A stretch of DNA of 64,000 nucleotides. Source: Nitrobacter hamburgensis X14. Lineage in GTDB: Bacteria; Pseudomonadota; Alphaproteobacteria; Rhizobiales; Xanthobacteraceae. The position numbers and the translations under genes are program-made. Below the pieces are notes generated by a model that was not told the origin of the DNA, ran no database searches, and saw only the letters and a program-made list of their open reading frames with translations. Location of the stretch: NCBI RefSeq assembly GCF_000013885.1, contig NC_007960.1:124001-188000 (forward strand). Direction: 5' to 3'. Positions 49,229-58,972 of this stretch are shown here, piece after piece (position 1 is the stretch's first letter; every line of letters starts with the position of its first letter).

Positions 49229-51466
49229 GTGCTGGACGAGGACGTCCGCGCGAGGCGAGCACGGGTCGCGCCGCTTCCCAATACGCCGCCGGCACAAGAC
49301 ATCATTCGCGGCGCGACAATCACGGGTGAGCGGGACGAGGAACGGGCGCGCTCGATCGCGGCCGTGGGCGGGGGTGGCGGCGCGGGACCTGGGGCCGCGC
49401 CACTGCGTGGCGCGCCGAGCCCGATCTCCGGAGGATTCGGTGCTAGCGGGGCCGCAACGAGCTCGGCCGGGGCAGGGCAGGGCGGCCCCGTTGGCCGAGC
49501 TCGGCAACTCGCTGCCGGCTACCAGCCCGCTGTCATCAAGGTGGTGTCCTATGCGCGCGGCGTCGCGCGCGCCACGGCGACCGGCCAATATGTCCAGCGC
49601 GAAGATGTTCCGCTCGAGACCCATGACGGGCGATTGTTGACGGACCGGGAAGCTGTGGCCGACGAGATCAAGGCCTGGTCTGCGGACTTTTCGAAGCGTG
49701 CGGAGAGCCAAGACGTTGGCGCATTCCGTCTGAAGCTTGAAGGTGTGCCGGATACCGCCGAAGGCCGAGCGACCTACGAGAAGGCGATCGCGGCTGCCTT
49801 CTCCGGACATCGCTACGCTGCTCGCGTCGACGTCGACGAAAAGGGCGCGCTCGAGGCGCACGTCGTCGCCGCGATGGCCGGGAGCGGCAAGGAACGGTTT
49901 CGCATTCGAGAGGCCCAGGCCGCCGATCGGAATCATGACGCCAGACCACGCCGTCTCGATTCCGTTTCCGATGCCGCTGTTCGCGCCAGGATCGAAGCAG
50001 CTTCGGGCATTGACGGGAAAGCTGTGGTAATCCGACCCGGGGCGACCAGCCATGGTCGAGACGGCGTCAGCTATAGGCTCAATAAGCTGATCGAGAAGAG
50101 CGCAGCACTCGACGACCGCGGCAAGAGCTTGTGCAACGTGGCAGATGCGCGGGTCACCGCCCGCGAATGGGGTCCGTCGCTTCGGTCACAATCCGCGCGC
50201 GATACGATGCACTTGATCATTTCGGCAAAGGCCGGAACGGATGTGGCCGCCTTGACCAACGCGGCGCGTGCGTTCCTGCACGACCGTTTTGCCGACCATA
50301 AGTTCATGTTCGGCGTTCACACGGACAAGGAATCGGCCGGGCATATCCACGCTCACGCCGTCATTACCGTGAAGAACGAATCCGGCCAGAAGATCCATCC
50401 CAATCGGGATACGTTCGCGGAATGGCGCGAGGTGTATGCGCAACACGCTCAGGCACAAGGCTTGAAGATCGTCGCGACCTCGGCGAAGGAGCGGGCTTCC
50501 TCGCAAAGCTATGGTCCCAAGGACAAGGCGATCGTCGAAGCGGCGGATCGGCCGCGTGCCGCGCGCGAAGCCCGCGATCGCGCCTACGCCGCCGATCCCT
50601 TCAATCAACGTCTCATCGACAATGCGCGGCAGCGGATCCGGGTAGCGAGGACCAATCCCATCCGCCTTCCCATGTCGGCGCCCGATCGCAAAGTCGTGAA
50701 CGAGAGCCTCCTCGCCTGGAAGACTGTAGCTGCCGAGCAGCCTTCTAACGGCGCCGCAAAGGATATGCTCGAGCGCCTGTTGATGGCGCAGACCGTTGGG
50801 GCCATCTTGCATACGATCGGCAAGCGCGTGGAGTTTTTGACCAGGGAGAGCGAAATGCCAATTACATCGGAGCAAATGCTCCAAGATCAGCGGCTCATGA
50901 ACGATGCGGTTTCCCGGACCAGCGATCGCTTGGATGGAGAGACGAAGCAACAATTTCGCCAGACGTCGGCGCGCTACCTGGAAACGCTCGCCAATCGCAT
51001 TGATCTGCAGCGCATGCAGGAACGTGGCGTACAGCAGCTCAGCCGGGCGGACGTCGAAGCCGTTGTTGGCGTGAACGCCGATCGGCTCATCGAGCGCGCC
51101 CAAGAGATTCGGATCAAGGAAGAGCGCGAGGCGACGTCCGCGGAACACCTCGCAACCAGTGCAATCGATGCCGAGCGGCGGCAGGAGGCGCGAGGGGGCA
51201 TTGATCCTGCTTCACAGAAGGAGTTGAGGGCGGAAAGGGCCATTGTTGCCGGTTCGCAACAATCTGCGGCGCGAGAAGCGCGGGAGGCGGCCGCGGCCGT
51301 TGAAGCGGCGCGGGCTATCGCTGAACATCCGGCGCAGCCATTGCCAACAAGTCTGGTCCAGACGGATGCCCTGACGAAGCTCCGTCTAGAGCAGGAAAAG
51401 ATCGTTAGCGAGCTCGAGGCTCAAAGGTCCGAGGCCCAATCGTCAAAGGGCCAGCGCTACAGGTGA
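49229..51466 (+). CDS. Relaxase/mobilisation nuclease (VirD2/MobA-like)
   Basis: 745 aa from GTG 49229. MHLIISAKAGTDVAALTNAA and FMFGVHTDKESAGHIHAHAV (about 320-385) hold the relaxase motif with HIHAHAV as the metal-binding histidines. The catalytic Tyr is probably in KVVSYARGVARATATGQYVQ (about 108-127). The C-terminal 250 residues form long charged helices. The frame is open back to 49124, overlapping the mobC stop, and no good ribosome site precedes the GTG, so the start is uncertain. No mating-pair genes are in the window. Confidence 0.8.
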   Translation: MLDEDVRARRARVAPLPNTPPAQDIIRGATITGERDEERARSIAAVGGGGGAGPGAAPLRGAPSPISGGFGASGAATSSAGAGQGGPVGRARQLAAGYQPAVIKVVSYARGVARATATGQYVQREDVPLETHDGRLLTDREAVADEIKAWSADFSKRAESQDVGAFRLKLEGVPDTAEGRATYEKAIAAAFSGHRYAARVDVDEKGALEAHVVAAMAGSGKERFRIREAQAADRNHDARPRRLDSVSDAAVRARIEAASGIDGKAVVIRPGATSHGRDGVSYRLNKLIEKSAALDDRGKSLCNVADARVTAREWGPSLRSQSARDTMHLIISAKAGTDVAALTNAARAFLHDRFADHKFMFGVHTDKESAGHIHAHAVITVKNESGQKIHPNRDTFAEWREVYAQHAQAQGLKIVATSAKERASSQSYGPKDKAIVEAADRPRAAREARDRAYAADPFNQRLIDNARQRIRVARTNPIRLPMSAPDRKVVNESLLAWKTVAAEQPSNGAAKDMLERLLMAQTVGAILHTIGKRVEFLTRESEMPITSEQMLQDQRLMNDAVSRTSDRLDGETKQQFRQTSARYLETLANRIDLQRMQERGVQQLSRADVEAVVGVNADRLIERAQEIRIKEEREATSAEHLATSAIDAERRQEARGGIDPASQKELRAERAIVAGSQQSAAREAREAAAAVEAARAIAEHPAQPLPTSLVQTDALTKLRLEQEKIVSELEAQRSEAQSSKGQRYR

Positions 51467-51639
51467 CTACCAAACCCGACGCAGCCGTGATCTTTGACGC
51501 ACCTTGAGAGATCATTGAGCACCGCGTCGACTTAATGCGATGTCGGACCAGAGCTCTTTCATCGCAGGATATGAATGCATTCATGACAAACATGTCGATG
51601 ATACGTTAGCTCCTAAGTTTCGGAGACTGAATTTGGAGG

Positions 51640-52133
51640 TTAACCCAGGATCTTTAAACGTAGGGCCATGGCGACAGCGTGTGCCTTGTTCCCGCGTTGA
51701 GTTTGTCACGCGCCGATGCGATGTGCTTCGTCACAGTAGACGGAGAAATTCCGAGAATGACAGATATCTCCCAATCGGTCTTACCTTCCCCCGCCCAAAG
51801 CAGACAATCCAGCTCGCGGGGTGTGACCAACTTGTTGCCCCTCGATCTTGGGCGGCGCAGCCTAACCAACGTCCGATAACAAAGTTCGCGATACAGTCGG
51901 ATGCGCAACAATTTGTTTTTCCGCCCGTCTAAAATGATGAGTTTCGAGTATAGTCTGGCTGCTCGTGGAGCAAGAGAAGGGCGTTGCACGTGGTTGGTTC
52001 CGCATAGAAGTTCTTTCTCGCTCCAACCGGGACGCTTGCAATCCAAGTCCGTCAGCCAAATGACGCCGGCGTTTGCCGGGACAAAGGGGACTAGGCTGCT
52101 GACTAGCGATCGCGCAAACTGGTCGTGAGGCAA
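51640..52133 (-). pseudogene. LuxR-type regulator, apparently decayed
   Basis: VTPRELDCLLWAGEGKTDWEISVILGISPSTVTKHIASARDKLNAG is an intact LuxR helix-turn-helix. After it the frame reads RHTLSPWPYV and stops (51654), while a neighbouring frame gives AHAVAMALRLKILG, the normal LuxR C-terminus; a one-base change near 51693 explains this. The upstream 100 residues match no autoinducer domain well and may contain further shifts. Confidence 0.6.
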
Positions 52134-52211
52134 GAAATCGCTTGGGAGAATCTAAATCCCGCCGACAACATTGTAATAGCGCTCGGAAATCAACTTTGCT
52201 AATGCCAGCCT

Positions 52212-52583
52212 ATGGAGCGCCAGATCGGCCAAAAAGAATTGCCTAGACCACGAGCGCCGCGTCTCCGTCGGATGCTGCTGCTGTTTGTCGCCTTTGCATA
52301 TCTTTTCGTCGGTCTGGCTCACACCGTTTCCTGCACCGATGAGACGGTCACCTCTTTGATCTCCATGGGAGGTGCCTTTGGAAATGTTTCGGACGAGGGT
52401 AGTTCGAAGAAATCGCCATTAGTCGCTCAGCATTGCTATGTTTGCGCGCCAGTTTTGATGCCTGCGCTCATCCCGATGGCGGTGCCGTCTGCCCGGAGTG
52501 TTAAGGTTGCTTTGATTGTGCCGAAGGTTTTGCGCGCGACTCAGCCTTGGGCCGATACCCCACCTCCCAAATACCTGACCTGA
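52212..52583 (+). CDS. Small membrane protein upstream of czcC
   Basis: 123 aa. One clear hydrophobic segment (MLLLFVAFAYLFVGLAHTVS, about 21-40) works as an anchor or signal; the rest contains QHCYVCAPVLMPALIP with His and Cys residues that could bind metal, as in DUF2946-like proteins. It precedes czcC by 54 bp and is probably the first gene of the metal operon. Confidence 0.6.
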   Translation: MERQIGQKELPRPRAPRLRRMLLLFVAFAYLFVGLAHTVSCTDETVTSLISMGGAFGNVSDEGSSKKSPLVAQHCYVCAPVLMPALIPMAVPSARSVKVALIVPKVLRATQPWADTPPPKYLT

Positions 52584-52637
52584 AAATCGTCGCCGGGGCG
52601 CTCTGCGCCTTGAATTGTCGTTTTCAAGGTTATTGTC

Positions 52638-53915
52638 ATGTTCTCCAAACGTGCTGCGGCGCGCCTTATGTGCGTGTCGCTGATCCTAATCGGTCCGCCG
52701 TCGGCCGTTGCTTGGGCGGCATCGCGACCCATGACGCTCCAGCATGCGTTACAGCAAGCGCTCGCGGCCAATCCGCGTCTCACCGCGTCCGAACGAGACG
52801 TCGGCATCGCGACCGGGCAGCGGATCCAGGCCGGCGCGCTGATCAACCCCGACCTGTCTTACGAACAGGACAATTCGCTCGGCTCGGGATCCTACCGCGG
52901 CACGCGGTCGGCCGAGATGACCCTGCAGATCAGCCAGTTGTTCGAGCTGTTCGGCAAACGCGATGCGCGCATTGCGGCGGGGGCGGCCGGAGTCAACGTC
53001 GCCGTCATCCAGCGCAAGGCCGTTCGACTGGAGGTCCTGTCGGAAACGGCGGTGGCCTTCCTGACGGTGCTCGGCGCGCAACGGCGTGTCCAGATTTTGG
53101 ACGATCAGGTTGCCGCCATCGACCGTCTGACGCCCTTGCTGCAACGGCGCGTCGAGGCCGGCGCGTCGTCGCCGGCTGAAACAGGGCGGGCTCAGGTCGC
53201 CTCCGATCTCGTCAAGGCCGACCGTGAACGCGTCAAAGCTTCGCTGTCGAGTGCGCGGCGCGACCTTGCGGTGCTCATGGGCGATACCTCTCCGCGATTT
53301 TCGACCGTGACGGGGCGTCTCGAAACGGTCGGGCGTCCGCCAACGTTTAAAGCCGTCATTGCCGCCATCGATGCAAATCCCCAATTGGTACGGTGGACGG
53401 CGGTCTATGCGCAGCGGAATGCCGAATTGCTGCTGGCTCGGCTCAAGCCCTATCCCGACGTGCGGGTGAGCGCGGGCTGGCGGCACTTCAATGAAACCGG
53501 CGACGATGCTGTGCGGCTGGGAATCTCCATTCCGATCCCGGTATTCGACCAGAACCAGGGCAACATCCTCTCCGCACAGGAAAGCTTGGCAAAAGCCGCC
53601 GCCGAAAGAGCGGCGAACAAGGCCACGCTCGTTGTGCTGGCGGGGCGGGCCTATGACTCTCTGGAAGGATCGCTGCGCGAGCTTGCGATTCTCAGGGAGT
53701 CTGCGATCCCGAAGGCACAAGCGGCGGCGCAGGCGATCTTCGACGGCTACGGCCAGGGACGGTTCACGCTGCTTGAAGTCCTCGATGCGCAAGCCACGCT
53801 CGCCCAGGCTCGGCTGCGCGAACAGGAAGCGTTGCAGAATTTCCATATCGCCGTGGCGACGATCGAAGGTCTCGTCGGCAACCCGTTTTCGCTTACCCAT
53901 CAGAGTTCAAGATGA
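52638..53915 (+). CDS. czcC: CzcC-like outer-membrane efflux protein
   Basis: 425 aa, TolC family. Signal peptide (RLMCVSLILIGPPSAVAWA), then two repeats of long helices (MTLQHALQQALAANPRLTAS; GIATGQRIQAGALINPDLSYEQDN; LLLARLKPYPDVRVSAGWRHFN). It forms the outer-membrane channel of the Czc tripartite pump. 4-bp overlap with czcB. Confidence 0.88.
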   Translation: MFSKRAAARLMCVSLILIGPPSAVAWAASRPMTLQHALQQALAANPRLTASERDVGIATGQRIQAGALINPDLSYEQDNSLGSGSYRGTRSAEMTLQISQLFELFGKRDARIAAGAAGVNVAVIQRKAVRLEVLSETAVAFLTVLGAQRRVQILDDQVAAIDRLTPLLQRRVEAGASSPAETGRAQVASDLVKADRERVKASLSSARRDLAVLMGDTSPRFSTVTGRLETVGRPPTFKAVIAAIDANPQLVRWTAVYAQRNAELLLARLKPYPDVRVSAGWRHFNETGDDAVRLGISIPIPVFDQNQGNILSAQESLAKAAAERAANKATLVVLAGRAYDSLEGSLRELAILRESAIPKAQAAAQAIFDGYGQGRFTLLEVLDAQATLAQARLREQEALQNFHIAVATIEGLVGNPFSLTHQSSR

Positions 53916-54862
53916 TCAAGGCAACTCTCCGCTACTCCATATTCATACTGGTTGCCGTCGCGCTGGCCTACGGCGGCTATCGCATGCTGATGCCGGCAAG
54001 CTCAAAAGTCACACCCACCGAGAAATCGGACAAGGACGAGCATTCAGACAGCGTCATCCTGAGCGATGCCAAAGTGGAGGCTTCAAGGATCGAGCTTGCG
54101 ACAGCCTCATCCGGCGTGCTGCGCGAAAGCCTTTTCCTCAACGGCATCGTCCAACCGAATCAGGAATCGCTGGTCCAGGTTACGCCGCGGTTCCCGGGGA
54201 TCGTCCGCGACGTTCGCAAGCGGATCGGCAATGCCGTCCAGAAGGGTGATGTCCTTGCAGTCATCGAAAGCAACCAGAGCCTGACCCAGTACGAATTAAA
54301 GGCCTCGCTGGCCGGAACGGTGATCGACCGCCAGATCACGTTGGGCGAGTACGCCTCCGAACAGAAGCCCGCTTTCTTGGTCGCGGATCTGTCGACGGTG
54401 TGGGTCGATTTTTCGGTCTATCGGCGCGATCTCAAGCGGGTCAGCGTCGGTGACCAAGTGTTTATCGACCCAGCGGACGGCGGCGCGCCAATCGATGCGA
54501 AAATTTCCTATCTCTCCCCGGTTGGCAGCAGTGACACCCAGAGCGCGATCGCCAGGGCAGTGGTTCCGAATACCGGACAACGGCTTCGCCCGGGCCTGTT
54601 CGTCACCGGTCGTTTGATGCTCACCGCGAAAAAGGTCGGCGTCGCGGTGAAATCGTCGGCGTTGCAGACCGTGGAAAACCGCACGGTCGTCTTCGTTCGC
54701 AACGGCGAAAAGTTCGAGGCACGAAACGTTGAGATCGGTGAACGCGATCCGCAGCTCGTCGAGATCACCGTCGGCATCCTGGAAGGCGACGTCTATGCGG
54801 CCAAAAACAGCTTCATCGTGAAGGCTGAGATGACGAAAGGAGCGGGCGGCGATGAACACTGA
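53912..54862 (+). CDS. czcB: CzcB-like periplasmic adaptor (HlyD family)
   Basis: 316 aa. One N-terminal anchor (YSIFILVAVALAYGGYRMLM), then a barrel-sandwich hybrid: VQVTPRFPGIVRDVRKRIGNAVQKGDVLAVIESN and LKASLAGTVIDRQITLGEYA. It joins the inner- and outer-membrane pump parts. Short for CzcB; no His-rich metal-binding N-terminus. Overlaps the next gene by 11 bp. Confidence 0.88.
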   Translation: MIKATLRYSIFILVAVALAYGGYRMLMPASSKVTPTEKSDKDEHSDSVILSDAKVEASRIELATASSGVLRESLFLNGIVQPNQESLVQVTPRFPGIVRDVRKRIGNAVQKGDVLAVIESNQSLTQYELKASLAGTVIDRQITLGEYASEQKPAFLVADLSTVWVDFSVYRRDLKRVSVGDQVFIDPADGGAPIDAKISYLSPVGSSDTQSAIARAVVPNTGQRLRPGLFVTGRLMLTAKKVGVAVKSSALQTVENRTVVFVRNGEKFEARNVEIGERDPQLVEITVGILEGDVYAAKNSFIVKAEMTKGAGGDEH

Positions 54863-55217
54863 GAACGGCATGATTTTGATCACCGCGTTAATCAGACCTC
54901 ACATGGAGGGCCACATGGTCCGCGCCCTTCATGATCTCACGGATTTTCCGGGTTTTACCTTCGACGAGGTGCGCGGCCAGGGCCGCGGCCGGGGACAGGG
55001 TGGGTCATATGTCGCGAGCGATGAGGATATCACCTACCACCAGTTTCTGGAACTGAGGCTTGTCTGCCAGTCGGATCAGGCGGTGTCGATCTGCGAACGC
55101 ATTGCAGCGGCCGCCTGGACCGGTCGGAAAGGCGATGGCGTAATCTACACAACGCCCGTGCATTCGTTCGGACGCATCCGGGAGATCGGCGGGCATCAGG
55201 AGCGGCCTCATGATTGA
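54852..55217 (+). CDS. PII-like protein associated with metal efflux
   Basis: 121 aa. MILITALIRPHMEGHMVRAL opens a PII/CutA-type beta-alpha-beta fold; FTFDEVRGQGRGRGQGGSY matches the T-loop region, and ICERIAAAAWTGRKGDGVIY the second half with the conserved GDG. PII-like proteins (PII-NG group) encoded inside cus/czc operons are thought to sense nucleotides or metals and regulate the pump. It overlaps czcB by 11 bp and czcA by 8 bp. Confidence 0.82.
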   Translation: MNTENGMILITALIRPHMEGHMVRALHDLTDFPGFTFDEVRGQGRGRGQGGSYVASDEDITYHQFLELRLVCQSDQAVSICERIAAAAWTGRKGDGVIYTTPVHSFGRIREIGGHQERPHD

Positions 55218-58200
55218 TGGAATTTTGTCATTCGCCATCCGGCAGCGTTGGCTGGTCATGATAGGCGTGCTGGCGATGGCGGCCTTCGGCGCCTGGAATT
55301 TCACCCGGCTGCCGATCGACGCGGTGCCGGACATCACCAACGTCCAGGTCCAGATCAACAGCAGCGCGCCTGGTTATTCGCCGCTGGAGGTCGAGCAGCG
55401 GATCACGTTTCCGATCGAGACCGCAATGGGTGGGCTGCCGCATCTCGACAGCACGCGCTCACAGTCACGTTACGGCTTGAGCCAGGTCACGATCATCTTC
55501 AAGGATGGGACCGACATCTATTTCGCCAGGCAATTGGTCAACGAGCGCATCCAGCAGGTCAAGGATCAACTGCCCGCCGGCGTCGAGACCGCGATGGGGC
55601 CGATCTCGACGGGACTCGGCGAGATCTATTTATTCACGGTCGAAGCGAAGCCCGGCGCCCGCAAGGAGGGCGGCGGCGATTATACGCCGAGCGACCTGCG
55701 AACGATCCAGGACTGGATCATCAAGCCGCAGTTGCGCAACGTCCCGGGGGTCATCGAGGTCAACACGATCGGGGGCTTCGAGAAGCAATTCCATGTGCTG
55801 CCGGACCCGGCGCAACTGATGGCCTACAAGCTCAGCTTCCGCGACGTGATGACGGCGCTGGCGTCGAACAACGCCAATGTGGGTGCAGGCTATATCGAGC
55901 GAAATGGCGAGCAATATCTTGTTCGGACACCGGGCCAGGTGGCGAACGTCGAGGACATCAAGGAAATTGTCATCGGCTCTCACAATGGCGTTCCGGTTCG
56001 GATCGGAGACGTTGCCGAGGTGAGGGAGGGCAAGGATTTGCGAACCGGCGCGGCCACGGTCAATGGCAAGGAAACCGTTCTCGGAACCGTCATGCTGCTG
56101 ATCGGCGAGAACAGTCGCGCCGTTGCGCAGCGGGTTGCTGCCAAACTCAAGGAGATCGGCCGATCGCTGCCGGATGGCGTGATCGCACGCGCGGTATATG
56201 ACCGGACGCACCTCGTCGAGGCGACAGTTGCGACCGTGGAGAAAAACCTGGTCGAAGGTGCGCTGCTCGTCATCGTGATCCTCTTCATGATCCTGGGAAA
56301 TTTCAAAGCGGCGATCGCGACCGCATGCGTGATTCCTCTCGCCATGCTGTTCACGATCACAGGCATGGTGGAGAACAAGGTCAGCGCCAACCTGATGAGC
56401 CTCGGCGCCATTGACTTCGGCATCATCATCGACGGTGCAGTCATCATCGTCGAGAACTGCCTGCGGCTGCTGGCGGAAGAACAGCATCGGCAGGGCCGAT
56501 TGCTCAATCGTCAGGAACGGTTCGAGACCATTCTTGCCGGGTCTAGGGAGGTGATCGGTCCCAGTTTGTTTGGAACCTTGATCATCGGCGTGGTCTACCT
56601 GCCCATCCTCACGCTGACTGGCGTCGAAGGCAAGATGTTCACGCCGATGGCCTTGACGGTCCTGATGGCGCTCACCGGCGCCAGCATCCTGTCGCTCACC
56701 TTCGTGCCGGCTGCGGTCGCCCTCTTGGTGACCGGAAAGGTCTCCGAACACGAAAACGTTTTCATGCGCGGCGCGCGAAAGCTCTACACGCCGTTGCTGG
56801 CCGCCTCAATCCGTAACCGTTTCGGTGTCGCCGCCATCGCCGCGTTGCTGGTCGTCGTCTGCGGCATTGCCGCGACGCGCATGGGCGGTGAATTCATTCC
56901 CAGCCTCGACGAGGGGGATGTCGCGCTGCAGGCAATCCGGATACCGGGAACGAGCCTGACCCAGTCGCTGGAAATGCAGGCGATGCTCGAAAAGCGGCTG
57001 CTGAAGATCCCGGAGGTCAAGGAGGCCTTCGCACGAACCGGCACCGCAGAAGTCGCGACCGATTTGATGCCACCGTCGACTTCGGATGGTTACGTAATGT
57101 TGAAGCCGCGCAAGGAATGGCCTGATCCGGAGAAGAGCAAGGCCGCGGTGGTTCGCGAAATCCAGGAAGCCGCCGAAGAAATTCCGGGCAACGTTTATGA
57201 GATATCGCAGCCCATCGAGCAGCGTTTCAACGAGCTGATCTCCGGTGTCCGCAGCGACGTCGGAATCAAGATTTTTGGCGATGACCTCGACACACTGGTC
57301 CAGTCGGCGGCGAAGGTGCAAGCCGTGTTGCAGAACGTTGAAGGCGCAGCCGACGTCAAGACCGAACAAGCCTCGGGCTTGCCGGTATTGACCGTGAAGC
57401 TCAATCGACAGGCCTTGTCGCGATACGGAATCAATGTGTCGGATGTCCAGAATTTGATCGAAATCGCTGTCGGGGGAAAACCCTCCGGCCTTGTCTTTGA
57501 GGGGGATCGGCGCTTCGACATCGTGGTTAGGCTTCCGGAGCATTTGCGCTCTGACATGGAAGCGATCCGAGCGCTGCCGGTGCCGTTGCCTCCGCTGGAG
57601 AACAACGCCAAGGCAACACCAGCGGTCTGGAACAACTCGCCGCTTGCTCAGATCCGGTATGTGCCACTTTCCGAACTTGCCGAAATCGACGTTGCGCTGG
57701 GTCCCAATCAGATCAGCCGCGAAAACGGCAAGCGGCGCATCGTGGTTACCGCCAACGTGCGCGGCCGTGATCTCGGGTCATTCGTTGCCGACGCACAGAA
57801 ACAGGTCGAGGAGAAAGTGAAACTGCCGGCCGGCTACTGGATCGGGTGGGGCGGCCAATTCGAACAGCTTGTTTCCGCCACGCAACGATTGACGATCGTC
57901 GTGCCGATCGCGCTTTTGCTGATCCTTTTGCTCCTGTTTATGAGCCTGGGATCAATGGCCGATGCGTTGCTGGTGTTCAGTGGTGTGCCGCTCGCACTGA
58001 CGGGCGGCATCGTGGCACTCCTGCTGCGCGGCATCCCATTGTCGATCAGCGCTGGGATCGGCTTCATCGCGTTGTCCGGCGTAGCGGTGCTCAATGGTCT
58101 GGTCATCATTACCTTCATCGAGGGTCTGAGGCGAGAAGGACATGCCCTTGTCGACGCGGTCCGCGAAGGGGCGCTGACTCGGTTGCGGCCCGTGCTGATG

Positions 58201-58419
58201 ACGGCGCTGGTCGCCTCGCTCGGCTTTGTGCCGATGGCGATTGCTACCGGTGCGGGCGCCGAGGTGCAGCGGCCGCTGGCGACCGTGGTGATCGGCGGAA
58301 TCATCTCCTCAACGATCCTGACATTGCTGGTGTTGCCCGCCCTCTACGTCTTGTTCAGGCGGGAAGAGCCGGAAAATGGCGGCTCGAACTTGCCCACGGT
58401 GGGAGGCGTAAACCCATGA
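55210..58419 (+). CDS. czcA: CzcA-like heavy-metal RND pump
   Basis: 1069 aa. Twelve membrane segments in the RND pattern. DFGIIIDGAVIIVEN in TM4 (about residues 397-411) has the Asp/Asp/Glu set of the HME1 class (Zn, Co, Cd), which argues against a Cu/Ag (CusA) pump. Also seen: FTRLPIDAVPDITNVQVQIN in the porter domain and LGTLIIGVVYLPILTLTGVEGKMF in TM6. Inner-membrane proton/metal antiporter working with CzcB and CzcC. Confidence 0.93.
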   Translation: MIDGILSFAIRQRWLVMIGVLAMAAFGAWNFTRLPIDAVPDITNVQVQINSSAPGYSPLEVEQRITFPIETAMGGLPHLDSTRSQSRYGLSQVTIIFKDGTDIYFARQLVNERIQQVKDQLPAGVETAMGPISTGLGEIYLFTVEAKPGARKEGGGDYTPSDLRTIQDWIIKPQLRNVPGVIEVNTIGGFEKQFHVLPDPAQLMAYKLSFRDVMTALASNNANVGAGYIERNGEQYLVRTPGQVANVEDIKEIVIGSHNGVPVRIGDVAEVREGKDLRTGAATVNGKETVLGTVMLLIGENSRAVAQRVAAKLKEIGRSLPDGVIARAVYDRTHLVEATVATVEKNLVEGALLVIVILFMILGNFKAAIATACVIPLAMLFTITGMVENKVSANLMSLGAIDFGIIIDGAVIIVENCLRLLAEEQHRQGRLLNRQERFETILAGSREVIGPSLFGTLIIGVVYLPILTLTGVEGKMFTPMALTVLMALTGASILSLTFVPAAVALLVTGKVSEHENVFMRGARKLYTPLLAASIRNRFGVAAIAALLVVVCGIAATRMGGEFIPSLDEGDVALQAIRIPGTSLTQSLEMQAMLEKRLLKIPEVKEAFARTGTAEVATDLMPPSTSDGYVMLKPRKEWPDPEKSKAAVVREIQEAAEEIPGNVYEISQPIEQRFNELISGVRSDVGIKIFGDDLDTLVQSAAKVQAVLQNVEGAADVKTEQASGLPVLTVKLNRQALSRYGINVSDVQNLIEIAVGGKPSGLVFEGDRRFDIVVRLPEHLRSDMEAIRALPVPLPPLENNAKATPAVWNNSPLAQIRYVPLSELAEIDVALGPNQISRENGKRRIVVTANVRGRDLGSFVADAQKQVEEKVKLPAGYWIGWGGQFEQLVSATQRLTIVVPIALLLILLLLFMSLGSMADALLVFSGVPLALTGGIVALLLRGIPLSISAGIGFIALSGVAVLNGLVIITFIEGLRREGHALVDAVREGALTRLRPVLMTALVASLGFVPMAIATGAGAEVQRPLATVVIGGIISSTILTLLVLPALYVLFRREEPENGGSNLPTVGGVNP

Positions 58420-58469
58420 GGTGTTTCACCGCGGGTGATCATCGTCCCTGTTCTGAACGGGGCTTAACG

Positions 58470-58929
58470 ATGACCAACAACAAAGCTCCAGGCAGAAACG
58501 ACAGCCAGGACGATGCGAACGCTCGTGCGAGTCCTGCGGGCGGTTCGTGGAGGCGAAGGCTTTTGGCCCTAGCGCTATCGTCCGGTGCATTGCTTGCGAT
58601 GGGTGGATGGCAGGTGCTGGAGGCGGAATCGCAGAAGGCCAAGATCGTAGGTCTGGGCGCCGCGACGTGCCAACGCTTTAGCGATGACGTCAAAGCGAAT
58701 CCGGTGCTCCGGAGAGATTACCTCGCCTGGGCACAAGGCTTCCTGAGCGGAATCATACTCAGCAGGCCGCCAGGTATGGACGAGGGGCTCGAACCTCGCC
58801 CCGGCAACGTTCGATCTTGTCGGCCAATTGCATTTCCTTGAGGACCATTGCGCCCGGAATGCGGCGCTGGATTTTTCCGATGCTGTCGAGGCGCTCTACC
58901 AGCGCCTGCGCAAGGAGGGTAGGACATGA
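58470..58929 (+). pseudogene. Rap1a/Tai-like exported protein, frameshifted
   Basis: N-terminal anchor or signal (RRRLLALALSSGALLAMGGW), then ATCQRFSDDVKANPVLRRDYLAWAQGFLSG. In the initial frame it stops at 58841 after EPRPGNVRSCRPIAFP; the other frame continues APATFDLVGQLHFLEDHCAR and NAALDFSDAVEALYQRLRKE to a stop at 58929. So one base is missing or extra near 58793. The family likeness is to Rap1a/Tai-type small exported proteins, moderately sure. Confidence 0.6.
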
Positions 58930-58972
58930 GTTCGAACGAGGGCGTTCGCAGCAATATCCTTGGGTGACGATC

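Noticed and set aside
55630..56751. 373-codon minus-strand open frame
   Set aside because: Shadow of czcA; sequence dominated by His, Asp and Arg with no domain.
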